DNA of 64,000 bases from Chryseobacterium sp. OV279 (GCF_900128945.1 NZ_FQUD01000001.1:1750235-1814234); one strand, 5' to 3'; positions 46,249 through 55,376 are shown, counted from the stretch's first letter. The notes: generated by a model from the sequence alone, not told the origin. A program made the numbers and translations.

Positions 46249-47691
46249 ATGAGAATACATATTATCCGTCTGATTTCAATACAGCTTTGGAAACAGTCAT
46301 TACAGAATAAGGCGGTCATTGTTCTTCTGATGATCCTGAGTCTCCTGTTTGTATTTGCCGCCTACACGGGATGGCAGGACTACAAAGTGCAGGAAGATAC
46401 CAGGGTAAAACATCAGGTGGATGTTCGTCATCAATGGGAAAACAAACCGGATAAACATCCCCACAGAATGGCACATTACGGATATCTGATCTTCAGGGCA
46501 AGATATCCTTTAAGCTTTTTCGATTACGGTTTGGAACGGTATATGGGAAATTCAGTATTTCTGGAAGCCCACAAGCAGAATACCGTTAATTTTTCTGAAG
46601 CCGGATTTTCATCGGGAATGCTGCGTTTCGGAGAGGTAAGTACGGCTATGATCCTGCAAACCCTGATTCCTCTGTTTATATTTTTTCTGGGATTCAGCTG
46701 CATTTCGGCCGAACGGGAGAATAATACGCTGAAAGTACTGATCAGTCAGGGCGTACGATGGAAAGAACTGCTGGCCGGGAAAATACTCGGATTGCTTTGT
46801 CTGGTGGGGCTGGTTTTTGTTCCGGTCATGATCCTGTCTTCGGTCATGTGGTTTTCTCTGACCGGTTTTAAAGGGACGGTTGATGAATTTCTTCGTCTGT
46901 TCTGGATCGGCGGAGCTTATCTGATCTACTTTTTTATCGTATGCAGCGTTTGCGTAATGGTGTCTGCAGTAAGCAAAACTTCAAGATCTTCTTTAGTTAA
47001 GCTGATCGGTTTATGGCTGCTGTTTATCGTCATTATTCCGAGAACGGCACAGGCTTTCGGGGCGTATCTGCATCCGGCGCCTTCCAAGATAGATTTTGAC
47101 ACCAAAGTGGAAAACGAACTAGTAAAAACCGGCGACAGCCACAATCCGAATGACAGCTATTATAAAGGCATAAAAGATTCCCTTCTGCAGGCTCATCACG
47201 TGAAAACAGTGGAAGAGCTGCCTTTTAACTACAGTGGCTATATCATGGCGGAAGGAGAAAAGATCAGCTCAGGAATTTATAACAGGCAATGGCAAAAGCA
47301 GCTTGATATTTATGAAGATCAGAACAGTATTAACCGTTCTTTGGCTTTTGTAAATCCTTTTCAGGCGGTTAAAGATCTGTCTACAGCACTTACGGGTTCA
47401 GATTTTAATTCCTATATCTATTATCAGGAGCAGGTGGAGGCGTACAGATACCAACTGGCGCAGCTGATGAACAAGCTGCAGATGGAAAACATCAGCAATA
47501 AAAAGCAGCAGGAAAATGATAAACCGTACACCATCAGCAAAGATCACTGGAAAGAACTTCCTGATTTTCAGTATAAGTTTATAGGTCAGAGGGCTTTATT
47601 TCAGAACGAAATAGCTTCTGTACTTTCCCTTCTGGTATGCGTATTGGGCCTTCTTTTCGTTCTTCATTTTATGTCTAAAACAATAAAATAA
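46249..47691 (+). CDS. ABC-2/DUF3526-like permease, subunit 1
   Basis: 480 residues. A membrane helix near 20-38 is followed by a ~100-residue hydrophilic part, then helices at about 130-155, 175-205, 220-242 and 250-275; a ~150-residue extracytoplasmic part and a last helix (EIASVLSLLVCVLGLLFVLHFM) close the protein. The motif CISAERENNTLKVLISQGVRWKELLAGKILG is typical of ABC-2 permeases of the NosY/DUF3526 kind. It pairs with the next gene as two permease subunits of the transporter powered by the ATPase at 43051. Confidence 0.85.
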   Translation: MRIHIIRLISIQLWKQSLQNKAVIVLLMILSLLFVFAAYTGWQDYKVQEDTRVKHQVDVRHQWENKPDKHPHRMAHYGYLIFRARYPLSFFDYGLERYMGNSVFLEAHKQNTVNFSEAGFSSGMLRFGEVSTAMILQTLIPLFIFFLGFSCISAERENNTLKVLISQGVRWKELLAGKILGLLCLVGLVFVPVMILSSVMWFSLTGFKGTVDEFLRLFWIGGAYLIYFFIVCSVCVMVSAVSKTSRSSLVKLIGLWLLFIVIIPRTAQAFGAYLHPAPSKIDFDTKVENELVKTGDSHNPNDSYYKGIKDSLLQAHHVKTVEELPFNYSGYIMAEGEKISSGIYNRQWQKQLDIYEDQNSINRSLAFVNPFQAVKDLSTALTGSDFNSYIYYQEQVEAYRYQLAQLMNKLQMENISNKKQQENDKPYTISKDHWKELPDFQYKFIGQRALFQNEIASVLSLLVCVLGLLFVLHFMSKTIK

Positions 47692-47698
47692 ATTAATC

Positions 47699-49048
47699 AT
47701 GTATCTTTTATTATTTAAGAACTTCATCCGTTCCCAGTCTGCCTATCTGGGAATGCTGTTCCTGCTTTTGTCGGGACTGGTCAGTATTTTTGTGGGAAGG
47801 CAGTTTATAGAGAAGCAGAAAGCGAATATTGAACATACGGCTGTCTATCAGAAAGAACATATTGAAAGATATACGGGCTATATAGAAAAGGATCTTGGAC
47901 TTCTGCTATATTATCTAAAATTTGGATTGGTTAATACAACAGACAACCTGAATGGGCTTTCAATAGGGCAGAGAGATGTCAATCCTTCCATACAGAGCTT
48001 AACGATAAGAAATCTGGAGGGTCAGAAGTATGATACGGATCTTCAGAATCCTGTAAGTCTGCTTCTGGGGAGTCTGGATCTGGGCTTTGTGATTATTTTC
48101 CTGTTTCCGCTGGTGATTATTTCCTTCTGTTATAATCTTCTGTCCGAAGAGAAAGAGGAAAGCACATGGATTCTATTGTCTGTACAATCTCAAACGCCTT
48201 TCAGGATTTTGTTTAAAAAATTCATGGTCCGTTTTGCAGTTATTACCGGGGTTTTACTGTTTCTGATTGTTCTCGCGATTCCCATTCTGGATTTGAGGAT
48301 TAATGCTGCACTGTCCGGTTTTATTCTCGTCTCGCTTTTTTATATTACCGTTTGGTTTGCTTTAAGCTTCTGGGTCGTTTCCTGGAATAAAAGTTCCCGA
48401 GCAGGGGCTGCAGGGCTTTTGTGTTTCTGGATTGTCCTTACGATTATTCTTCCTGCGGTTCTCAATCATTTTATTTTAAGCAAATATCCTTTACCGGAAG
48501 CATTGGATACGGCAATTGAGCAAAGGGAAGCGTATCACGAAAAATGGGATACGGATCAGAAACCGACGATAGACAAATTTTACAGACATTATCCGCAGTT
48601 CAGATCGTATGGATATCCAAAAGAAAGTTTCAACTGGCTTTGGTATTATGCGATGCAGCAGATGGGAGATGACGAGTCTAAAAGTCAGTCTGATCAGTTG
48701 AAGGCAAAACTCTGGAAAAGAGAGGAAATGAGCCGCACGCTTTCATATTTTGTTCCCGGACTTCATGTGCAGTTTCAGCTGAGTGATCTTACAGGTTCCG
48801 GATTGGCTGATCAGTTGAGGTTTACGAAGGCCGCAGAACATTTTCATGAAGGCAAGAGGCTTTTGTTTTACCCTAAAATCTTCGCGAACGAACCAACGGG
48901 AAGTATCAACTGGAAACAGTTTCAATTGGAATATTATAGTGAACGGAGTACAATCAACTGGTTAGCAATGCTGGGACCGTTATTGCTGTTCAGTCTGTTG
49001 TTTTATTATCTGGGAAGTGTTAATTTCAGGAAGCAGACGGTTTTATAA
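47699..49048 (+). CDS. ABC-2/DUF3526-like permease, subunit 2
   Basis: 449 residues. Same architecture as its neighbour: helix near 13-32, a hydrophilic part, helices at ~125-150, 180-205, 212-232 and 243-265, a long extracytoplasmic part, and a final helix (INWLAMLGPLLLFSLLFYYLG). The LLSEEKEESTWILLSVQSQTPFRILFKKF motif corresponds to the ERENNT motif of subunit 1. It begins 7 bp after it and ends the operon. Two related permeases suggest a heterodimer. No terminator is obvious within 300 bp downstream. Confidence 0.85.
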   Translation: MYLLLFKNFIRSQSAYLGMLFLLLSGLVSIFVGRQFIEKQKANIEHTAVYQKEHIERYTGYIEKDLGLLLYYLKFGLVNTTDNLNGLSIGQRDVNPSIQSLTIRNLEGQKYDTDLQNPVSLLLGSLDLGFVIIFLFPLVIISFCYNLLSEEKEESTWILLSVQSQTPFRILFKKFMVRFAVITGVLLFLIVLAIPILDLRINAALSGFILVSLFYITVWFALSFWVVSWNKSSRAGAAGLLCFWIVLTIILPAVLNHFILSKYPLPEALDTAIEQREAYHEKWDTDQKPTIDKFYRHYPQFRSYGYPKESFNWLWYYAMQQMGDDESKSQSDQLKAKLWKREEMSRTLSYFVPGLHVQFQLSDLTGSGLADQLRFTKAAEHFHEGKRLLFYPKIFANEPTGSINWKQFQLEYYSERSTINWLAMLGPLLLFSLLFYYLGSVNFRKQTVL

Positions 49049-49322
49049 CACTTGATGGCTTAAAATAGACTCAGTTTTTTGACGTTACATGATATGAAGG
49101 GCTCAGAAGCACCATGGAATTTTGGAATAAGAATAAATGTGCAACACGAACGGATGATATAATACTTTAATAATCCTTTTATATGGCCAATAGACCTAAT
49201 AAAAGCCCTGAATTTTTAGCATAAACATAAAAAATGACACTTCAGCGGAGGAAAAGAAGAAAAAAATAGCATTTTCGGCCAAAATTTTTTAGTCGGAGCT
49301 AGGCTGGAATGACCATAAAACC
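49049..49322. other. Intergenic region, no gene seen
   Basis: About 275 bp before the histone-like gene promoter. AT-rich, no hairpin of note and no reading frame of protein-like composition. Confidence 0.4.
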
Positions 49323-49330
49323 TATATTTG
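49323..49330 (+). promoter_or_regulatory. -7 box of the histone-like gene
   Basis: TATATTTG, 20 bp before the ATG at 49351, giving a very short leader. Confidence 0.6.
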
Positions 49331-49350
49331 CACCCTAAATTTTAAAAATA

Positions 49351-49527
49351 ATGAAAGAACTAATTGAAAAAATCAACGCTGAATTCGAAGCGTTTGCAGG
49401 TGAGGCTAACCAACAAGCAGAAAAAGGAAACAAAGCTGCAGGTACAAGAGCTCGTAAATCAGCTTTAGAACTTAGCAAATTGTTCAAAGAATTCAGAAAA
49501 GTTTCTGTTGACGAAGCTAAAAAATAA
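49351..49527 (+). CDS. Histone H1-like protein Hc1 family
   Basis: A 58-residue gene beginning MKELIEKINAEFEAFAGEAN and continuing with KGNKAAGTRARKSALELSKL to a VSVDEAKK end. This is the typical short Bacteroidota member of the Hc1/histone H1-like family: a helical, Lys/Arg-rich DNA-associated protein. Codon use is biased to preferred codons (AAA, GAA, GCT, CGT), which suggests strong expression. It has a -7 box 20 bp upstream and a perfect terminator 10 bp downstream, so it is a compact single-gene unit. Nucleoid binding is inferred from the family. Confidence 0.9.
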   Translation: MKELIEKINAEFEAFAGEANQQAEKGNKAAGTRARKSALELSKLFKEFRKVSVDEAKK

Positions 49528-49536
49528 TTCGTTCCC

Positions 49537-49564
49537 AAACCGGCTCACTGAGCCGGTTTTTTTA
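49537..49564 (+). terminator. Terminator of the histone-like gene
   Basis: AAACCGGCTC pairs with GAGCCGGTTT around a 3-nt ACT loop, then TTTTT. Ten perfect base pairs. Confidence 0.95.
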
Positions 49565-49707
49565 TGCATTTATTTCTTCATTGATTATATAGAAAAATTT
49601 TGCTTCATTTTTTTCAAAAAAAAGAAACTAGAAGCATCTGCACAATCATCCGTGCCGTCCGTGGTTAGTTTTTACCATTCAATTATAAAAACACACTTCT
49701 TTTTCTC

Positions 49708-50027
49708 ACGCAAAGTTCGATTTTAATGCTGTATACTATAAGTTGGGCAAAGAAGGAATCAATTTCATTGATTCTTTGAAACGGGCGTTGTATTCATACG
49801 CTTCAAAACTCTGTGATTATAGAATGACATTTTGTTTCTTATTATTTCTATGAAAATTTATTTTCACGCAAATGTTTATGAAAATTTATTTTTAGCTGGA
49901 GAAAACCGAAGGGTCTGATAACGTTGTTTGTGAAGCGGCTGAATAAGTACGCTTCATCGAATCAACCGAAGATTGATTTTTGTCTTAGTCTTCCTTAAAA
50001 TTCCTATGCTATCATAAAACTTTGCGT
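49708..50027. repeat. Possible non-autonomous repeat element with inverted ends
   Basis: The ends ACGCAAAGTT (49708-49717) and AACTTTGCGT (50018-50027) are perfect inverted repeats 320 bp apart. Inside are two copies of TATGAAAATTTATTTT near 49851 and 49881, a third CACGCAAA, and no coding frame. The left 70 bp recurs at 29963-30032. This looks like a repeated chromosomal element; it carries no transposase. Confidence 0.45.
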
Positions 50028-50134
50028 TAAAAAAAGAAACGTGTTATTTTCTTCTCAACCTTACATCTGATCCGTTTCATACTAGAATAATCAATTTCCG
50101 ATCAAATCGCCAAATATCCCATCAACACATCAAA

Positions 50135-50170
50135 TTTGCTTCGCCATTCCCGCAAATTCCTTTATCTTTA
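50135..50170 (+). promoter_or_regulatory. Candidate promoter of the M28 peptidase gene
   Basis: TTTG at 50135 and TATCTTTA at 50163 (one mismatch), 24 bp apart, a little longer than usual; 18 bp before the start codon. Confidence 0.35.
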
Positions 50171-50187
50171 AGCATTCAATATATGTT

Positions 50188-51759
50188 ATGAAGATAAATA
50201 AATTTTTTGCTGTACCGGCAGTTGTGCTGGCTGCCCAGTTTTCATGGGCTCAGGTGAAGGTAGATCCGAAAGAGAAACTTGATCCTATTGTAAAAAGCTT
50301 TGTAGATGAAATTAACACCGGTTCTCAGCTGGAAAATATGGCCTATGAGCTTCTGGACGGTATCGGACCACGACTTGTAGGAACTCCTGAAATGCTGGCT
50401 GCCAATGAATGGTCTGCGGCTAAACTCCGTTCATGGGGAATAGAATCCAACCTGCAGCAGTTCGGAACATGGAAAGGATGGCAGCGTGGGATTACGCATG
50501 TAGATATGACGTATCCACGTGTGAAATCATTAGCGGCAACACAGCTTGCCTGGAGTCCGGCAACGAAAAAAGCCGTTGAAGCTGAGGTGGTTGTACTTCC
50601 AAAAGTTTCTTCTAAGGCTGAATTTGATGCGTGGCTTCCTTCCGCAAAAGGAAAAATCGTGCTTATAGCGCAATACCAGAAAATCGGACGTTCTGATGAG
50701 CAGATCAAAGAATTTGCAACTCCGGAACTGTACGAAAAACTGAAAGCAGAGAAAGAACAGGCCGGAAAAGACTTCCGTGACTATGTGAAAAATATTGGTT
50801 ATGACAATAATACACTTCCAGAAGCTTTAGAAAAAGCAGGAGCCGCTGGAATTGCTATCTCCAACTGGACCGGAATTATGGGAGCCAACAGGATTTTCGG
50901 AGCGAAAACTTCAAAGATTCCAATGATCGACATTGATGTGGAAGATTACGGAATGCTTTACAGAATGGCAGAAAAAGGAGCGAAACCTAAAATTAAGGTA
51001 GAAGCTCAGTCTAAAATCCTTCCTGATGCGAAAAATTTCAATACCATAGGGATCATCAAAGGAAAAGAAAAGCCTGAAGAATATGTGATCCTTTCTGCTC
51101 ACCTAGATTCATGGGACGGAGCACAGGGAGCAACAGACAACGGAACAGGTACGCTTACGATGCTAGAAACCATGAGGATCCTGAAAAAATATTACCCGAA
51201 CAATAAAAGAACCATCGTTATAGGACTTTGGGGAAGTGAAGAGCAGGGATTGAACGGTTCCAGAGGTTATGTGGCAGATAATCCACAGATTATGAAAGGA
51301 ACGCAGGCAGTATTTAACCAGGATAACGGAACGGGACGCGTGATCAATATCAGCGGCCAAGGATTCAAAGATTCTTACAGCTATATCGGAAAATGGCTGA
51401 ATGGAGTTCCTAAAACTGTGAGAGATCAGATTAAAACCGATTTTCCGGGAATGCCAGGAGGTGGCGGTTCTGATCATGCATCATTCGTGGCAGCCGGAGT
51501 TCCAGGATTTTCTCTAAGCTCTCTGAACTGGGGATATTTCGGATACACATGGCACACGACGAAAGATACGTATGACAAGATCGTTTTTGATGAGGTGAAA
51601 AACAACGTGGTTTTAACGGCTGCACTGGCTTATATGGCATCAGAAGACCCTGAATTTACGAGCAGAGAAAGAAGAGTAATGCCTCAGGATGATAAAGGTG
51701 AAACGGTAAAATGGCCGGAAGCTAAGGAGCCGAGGAGAGATTCTAAGGAGTATAAATAG
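50188..51759 (+). CDS. Exported M28-family zinc peptidase with PA-type insertion
   Basis: 523 residues. The signal peptide is MKINKFFAVPAVVLAAQFSWA. The M28 di-zinc site is well preserved: H305 and the bridging D317 (AHLDSWDGAQGATDNG), E351/E352 (WGSEEQG, catalytic Glu and ligand), D in FNQDNGTG and H456 in YTWHTTKDT. A protease-associated-type insertion occupies about 120-285 (KGKIVLIAQY and GAAGIAISNWTG). Such enzymes are secreted aminopeptidases or carboxypeptidases that digest peptides in the periplasm. A monocistronic gene followed by an intergenic repeat and a terminator. Confidence 0.93.
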   Translation: MKINKFFAVPAVVLAAQFSWAQVKVDPKEKLDPIVKSFVDEINTGSQLENMAYELLDGIGPRLVGTPEMLAANEWSAAKLRSWGIESNLQQFGTWKGWQRGITHVDMTYPRVKSLAATQLAWSPATKKAVEAEVVVLPKVSSKAEFDAWLPSAKGKIVLIAQYQKIGRSDEQIKEFATPELYEKLKAEKEQAGKDFRDYVKNIGYDNNTLPEALEKAGAAGIAISNWTGIMGANRIFGAKTSKIPMIDIDVEDYGMLYRMAEKGAKPKIKVEAQSKILPDAKNFNTIGIIKGKEKPEEYVILSAHLDSWDGAQGATDNGTGTLTMLETMRILKKYYPNNKRTIVIGLWGSEEQGLNGSRGYVADNPQIMKGTQAVFNQDNGTGRVINISGQGFKDSYSYIGKWLNGVPKTVRDQIKTDFPGMPGGGGSDHASFVAAGVPGFSLSSLNWGYFGYTWHTTKDTYDKIVFDEVKNNVVLTAALAYMASEDPEFTSRERRVMPQDDKGETVKWPEAKEPRRDSKEYK

Positions 51760-51764
51760 AGGTA

Positions 51765-51808
51765 TAAGATGTCAGATTTCAGACATCAGATTTCAGACTT
51801 TATTCTGA
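51765..51808. repeat. Dispersed intergenic repeat, copy 4
   Basis: AGATGTCAGATTTCAGACAT followed by CAGATTTCAGAC, the same units as at 20200, 21081 and 26552, again directly after a stop codon. Confidence 0.65.
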
Positions 51809-51816
51809 AAATATTA

Positions 51817-51853
51817 AAAGGCTGTACAGATTACTGTGCAGCCTTTGTTTTTT
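51817..51853 (+). terminator. Terminator after the M28 gene
   Basis: AAAGGCTGTACAG pairs with CTGTGCAGCCTTT (one G-U) around a small loop, followed by GTTTTTTT. Confidence 0.9.
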
Positions 51854-51956
51854 TGGATAGAAATGGTTTCTTATTTAGTGAATTTTATTTCCCTTAAAGA
51901 TGTAGGTTTCTGTTTTTTTTTCTGATCATTCAAAAATAACAATCATAGTTTAATAA

Positions 51957-51994
51957 AACACGTCAACTTCTGGCGTGTCGCATGTCTACATTTG
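51957..51994 (+). promoter_or_regulatory. Shared-type promoter of beta-helix gene 1
   Basis: AACACGTCAACTTCTG (51957-51972), a 14-bp spacer, and TACATTTG (51987-51994). The same 16-bp upstream block with the same spacing is found at 53770-53807 before the second beta-helix gene. Confidence 0.75.
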
Positions 51995-52055
51995 TATCAG
52001 TAAAATTAAAGAAGAAATATTTTACCATTTAATTTAAACCAAAAAACAAAATTTT

Positions 52056-53648
52056 ATGATTTACGCAAATGCTTTTTTCACACCAGGTAATAGCTATCCT
52101 AACGAAGACGTTGTACAGCTGGTAGATAATTATACCCACGAGGCTGTGGTTTATAAAAAAGTAAGTACTGCCGTTGAGGATGGCGTCATCTACCGAAAAA
52201 AAGACAATGATTTTTATGAAAGACAATGGTCCGGCTATGTCAATGTATTATGGTGGAATATCAGGGAAAACGGAATCCTGCCGCCAACCGTTACAGAGCG
52301 TATCAACAAAGCCTTGGCTCTGGGATATAATACATTTTTTGATGAAATGTCCATCGAGATTGATGGAACACTTTACCTTCAGGACAACCAAAAAATTCTT
52401 TCAAATAAGTGTACGATAAAACAGACCGAAGTCAAAGCAGAAATTTTTAACTGTGAGCAAAAGAAAAATATTTCCATTACAGGATTTATGTTAAAAGGAG
52501 AAGGAGTTGATTACGTGGTCAATGCCAGTTCCCGAAATGTAGGCATTCTTTGTACCAAAGCAAAAAATTTAATTATTGAAAAAAATGTATTTGAAAATTT
52601 CACCTATGCTGCGGTATCAGGACTGGATGGAGTAGGAGATTTAACCTTTAGATTTAATAAAGTTAAAAATTTATTTGATCATGAATGGGTAACAAAAAAT
52701 GGTGAGTACAGAAAGGATAATATGGGTATTGTAGTAGGAGGAGAAAATATCACAATTTTTAAAAACTATTTTGAAAATTCGTCACAGGGAATTTATATTG
52801 CTGAAAATTCCAATTTTGTCAGCATTTCAGATAATGATGTAGAGAATACCATTCTGGAGCATGGGATGTACCTTGATTCCGGTATCTCAAATCTTACGGT
52901 AATAGGAAACAGAGTGAGAAATACCGTGAAAGTAGGAATTAAACTTCAGAATAGTGATGATCCAAAGCATCCAGACTATGTGTGTCATAATGTTGTCATT
53001 TCGAATAATATAGTTGAAAATACAGGTGATGGCGGAGATGGTATCTTGATCAATAATACAACAGTGGGGGCTTCGCGGCTTTATGCAAAAAATGTTGTAG
53101 TTTCAGGAAATGTAGTGAGAAATGCAGGCCAGCACGGGATTAATGTGAGATTTGTAGATCTGGGTGTGGTTTCCAATAATGTGATCAATGATATCTCGTA
53201 CGCAGGAATCTATATTTCCGACACCAAAGGTGTGGAAGTCTGCAATAACAATATTAAAACGACTCAGGAAACGGGAATTATGATTGAAGCTAATAATTAT
53301 TTATTATCTGCCAATTTTAATACTATTGAAAATCCCGGAATGAAGAATTCGGGTCTGGAAGATCTTTTAACCGGTATTACCATTCGTGGAACGCTAAATA
53401 AAGAAATCTCTGTAAGAAACAATAAGATGGTAGGCAATGGTAATGCTATGAAATATGGTGTTTTTGTAGAGTTTGTAACCCCTCCTGAAAACAATCCGGT
53501 GAAACAGACTTTCCAGGAAACTTATGAAATCGTTGGAAATACGGTACTGAATGCGGTTACTCCATATAGATTTAATAGTTCTGTAGCTTTACGACTTTTG
53601 AATAACAATTATAAAAATCTATTAACAAGTCCAGTGCAGGAAGCTTAA
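52056..53648 (+). CDS. Right-handed parallel beta-helix protein 1
   Basis: 530 residues without a signal peptide. After a ~70-residue N-terminal module (QLVDNYTHEAVVYKKVSTAVEDGVIY), residues ~105-510 form rung-like repeats of about 22-25 residues with N-rich turns (GNRVRNTV, NNIVENTGDGGDG, NNVINDISYAGIYIS), as in PbH1 pectate-lyase-like folds. No catalytic residues of pectate lyases can be identified. Such proteins are often polysaccharide-binding, depolymerising or tail-spike-like. It shares promoter and N-terminal layout with the next gene, and the two are probably coregulated paralogues. Confidence 0.85.
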   Translation: MIYANAFFTPGNSYPNEDVVQLVDNYTHEAVVYKKVSTAVEDGVIYRKKDNDFYERQWSGYVNVLWWNIRENGILPPTVTERINKALALGYNTFFDEMSIEIDGTLYLQDNQKILSNKCTIKQTEVKAEIFNCEQKKNISITGFMLKGEGVDYVVNASSRNVGILCTKAKNLIIEKNVFENFTYAAVSGLDGVGDLTFRFNKVKNLFDHEWVTKNGEYRKDNMGIVVGGENITIFKNYFENSSQGIYIAENSNFVSISDNDVENTILEHGMYLDSGISNLTVIGNRVRNTVKVGIKLQNSDDPKHPDYVCHNVVISNNIVENTGDGGDGILINNTTVGASRLYAKNVVVSGNVVRNAGQHGINVRFVDLGVVSNNVINDISYAGIYISDTKGVEVCNNNIKTTQETGIMIEANNYLLSANFNTIENPGMKNSGLEDLLTGITIRGTLNKEISVRNNKMVGNGNAMKYGVFVEFVTPPENNPVKQTFQETYEIVGNTVLNAVTPYRFNSSVALRLLNNNYKNLLTSPVQEA

Positions 53649-53687
53649 AGAGACCTGTACAGATTATTTTAAATGATTAAAAATGAT

Positions 53688-53711
53688 AAGGCTGTCCTTT
53701 AGGGCAGCCTT
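53688..53711 (+). terminator. Hairpin after beta-helix gene 1
   Basis: AAGGCTGTCCT pairs with AGGGCAGCCTT (one G-U) with a 2-nt loop, then AATTATA. The stem is strong but the T-tract is poor. Confidence 0.6.
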
Positions 53712-53769
53712 AATTATATAAAGATCTTGATGGTTAAAATAAAATTTATAACAGAATTTATTTTATAAA

Positions 53770-53807
53770 AACACGTCAACTTCTGTCGCTTTCAGCTCTT
53801 ACTTTTG
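53770..53807 (+). promoter_or_regulatory. Shared-type promoter of beta-helix gene 2
   Basis: AACACGTCAACTTCTG (53770-53785), a 14-bp spacer, TACTTTTG (53800-53807). Upstream block identical to that of beta-helix gene 1. Confidence 0.75.
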
Positions 53808-53862
53808 CTTTAATAGAATTCCTGCAGGAGACTATTATTAACCAAAATTAATCCTTACAATT

Positions 53863-55290
53863 ATGAGTAACACACTAGGTTTATTGGAAACAAATGATTT
53901 TCCAACTTCAGGTATTCCAACTTCAGGAATTGTCACACTAATTGACAGCCGGACAAAAGAATTAGTCAACTTTGAAAAAGTCACAACAGGATCTCCCACG
54001 GTGGACGGCATTATGTATCTGGAAAATAACGGAGTGAAATATGCAAGAGTACACAACGGAGTTATTAATCCGGAATGGTTTGGTCCCGGAAAAACGCATG
54101 TCGAGCTTCAGGCGGCAATTGATGCAGCAAACATCAATGATACGATTCTAATAAGAGGAAAGTACAGGTGTTCGGAACAGATCACAATTACTAAATGTGC
54201 CATAATGCTTTTAGGCCAGAATTATATCAATGGAAATGATGGCGGACATAATGAAGGATCAAGAATTATTTTCAATGGTTTTACTGACCTCACTATTGGT
54301 TCATGTATCAAAGCTGCTGTGAGTTTATGTATTAAGAATCTGGTTATTTTCGGGAATGAGCTCCCTGGAAAAACAGGGATACAATTAGACGGAAATGGTT
54401 TGGCATCTCTCACATTGGACTCTGCTGTAGTACAGAATTTTGAAGTAGGAGTTAAGGTCAAAAAAGGCTATTACAACAGATTTGTTAATTCCTATATTGG
54501 ATACTGTTCTACATGTCTGGTATTGGAGAACTGTTATAATGCGACTGCTTCTTCTCTTTCAATAAGAGCAGGATATGGAGGAAGTACAGCTTTAACGAAT
54601 ATTGGGATTCTCTTACTGGATGGTACCAATTTAAATCTGTTTGGCGGAAGTGTAGAAAGTTTTTCCGATGCTGGAATTGTTCTTTCTTCATCCAGAATTT
54701 CATGCATGGGAATTTATTTTGAAGGAGAAAAAGCAGACGATCAGGCTTCATGTATTAAAATTCTTGACAATAATTGCAGGGTGATGGCGGCCAATTGTCA
54801 TGCGTATTTGACAACGGGGCATTCAAGTTCATTTGTACGCATTCCTTCCACGGTAACTTCGGCTCATGTATATTCAAAAAATAATTATTTTGAATACACT
54901 GATGGATGGTATACTTCGGTCTATAAATTTGAAGCCACAAATTTTGAAGGCTACACCATTGATATCTCGGGAGATAATTATAAAAATGATGTTATAGCCG
55001 GCTCATCCTATATCTCGATTACGCCTTCCTTACTTAAAAAAGGAAAAGGAATGATTCAGATTACATATCCTTCGGGACATGAACTGGCTGGTACCCATCT
55101 TTCCAATCTGAATACAGTTTCTCCATACCAGTATAATGCGGTTACAGGAGCTGTGAATGGTATGATCACAACATTCGCCAATTCCGGATATCCCGGTGAT
55201 GACGGTGCCTCATTAAGTGGGATTATCCCGAATACGCCTTACACGGCTGTTTATGACAATGGTGCGTGGAAAAAAATTCCAAAGCTTTAA
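53863..55290 (+). CDS. Right-handed parallel beta-helix protein 2
   Basis: 475 residues without signal peptide. The N-terminal module (GIVTLIDSRTKELVNFEKVTTGSPTVDGIMY) corresponds to that of beta-helix protein 1 (spacing and strand pattern). Then HVELQAAIDAANINDTILIRGKYRCSEQITI opens a pectate-lyase-like superfamily helix through about residue 400: rungs with LDSAVVQNFEVGVKVKKGYY and NLFGGSVESFSDAGIVLSSS. The end, after 400, is a separate small domain. This is the same design as viral tail spikes and exopolysaccharide lyases, but no active site can be named. Followed by a strong hairpin. Confidence 0.85.
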   Translation: MSNTLGLLETNDFPTSGIPTSGIVTLIDSRTKELVNFEKVTTGSPTVDGIMYLENNGVKYARVHNGVINPEWFGPGKTHVELQAAIDAANINDTILIRGKYRCSEQITITKCAIMLLGQNYINGNDGGHNEGSRIIFNGFTDLTIGSCIKAAVSLCIKNLVIFGNELPGKTGIQLDGNGLASLTLDSAVVQNFEVGVKVKKGYYNRFVNSYIGYCSTCLVLENCYNATASSLSIRAGYGGSTALTNIGILLLDGTNLNLFGGSVESFSDAGIVLSSSRISCMGIYFEGEKADDQASCIKILDNNCRVMAANCHAYLTTGHSSSFVRIPSTVTSAHVYSKNNYFEYTDGWYTSVYKFEATNFEGYTIDISGDNYKNDVIAGSSYISITPSLLKKGKGMIQITYPSGHELAGTHLSNLNTVSPYQYNAVTGAVNGMITTFANSGYPGDDGASLSGIIPNTPYTAVYDNGAWKKIPKL

Positions 55291-55344
55291 TTTCAGTTCA
55301 ATAAGATGAAGCTTTAAAATAAATAATCATTTTTAAATAAAAAT

Positions 55345-55376
55345 AAGCCGGGACAATTTTAATGTTGTCCCGGCTT
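55345..55376. terminator. Bidirectional terminator
   Basis: AAGCCGGGACAA pairs perfectly with TTGTCCCGGCTT (12 bp, 8-nt loop) between the convergent beta-helix and HAD genes. Confidence 0.88.
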
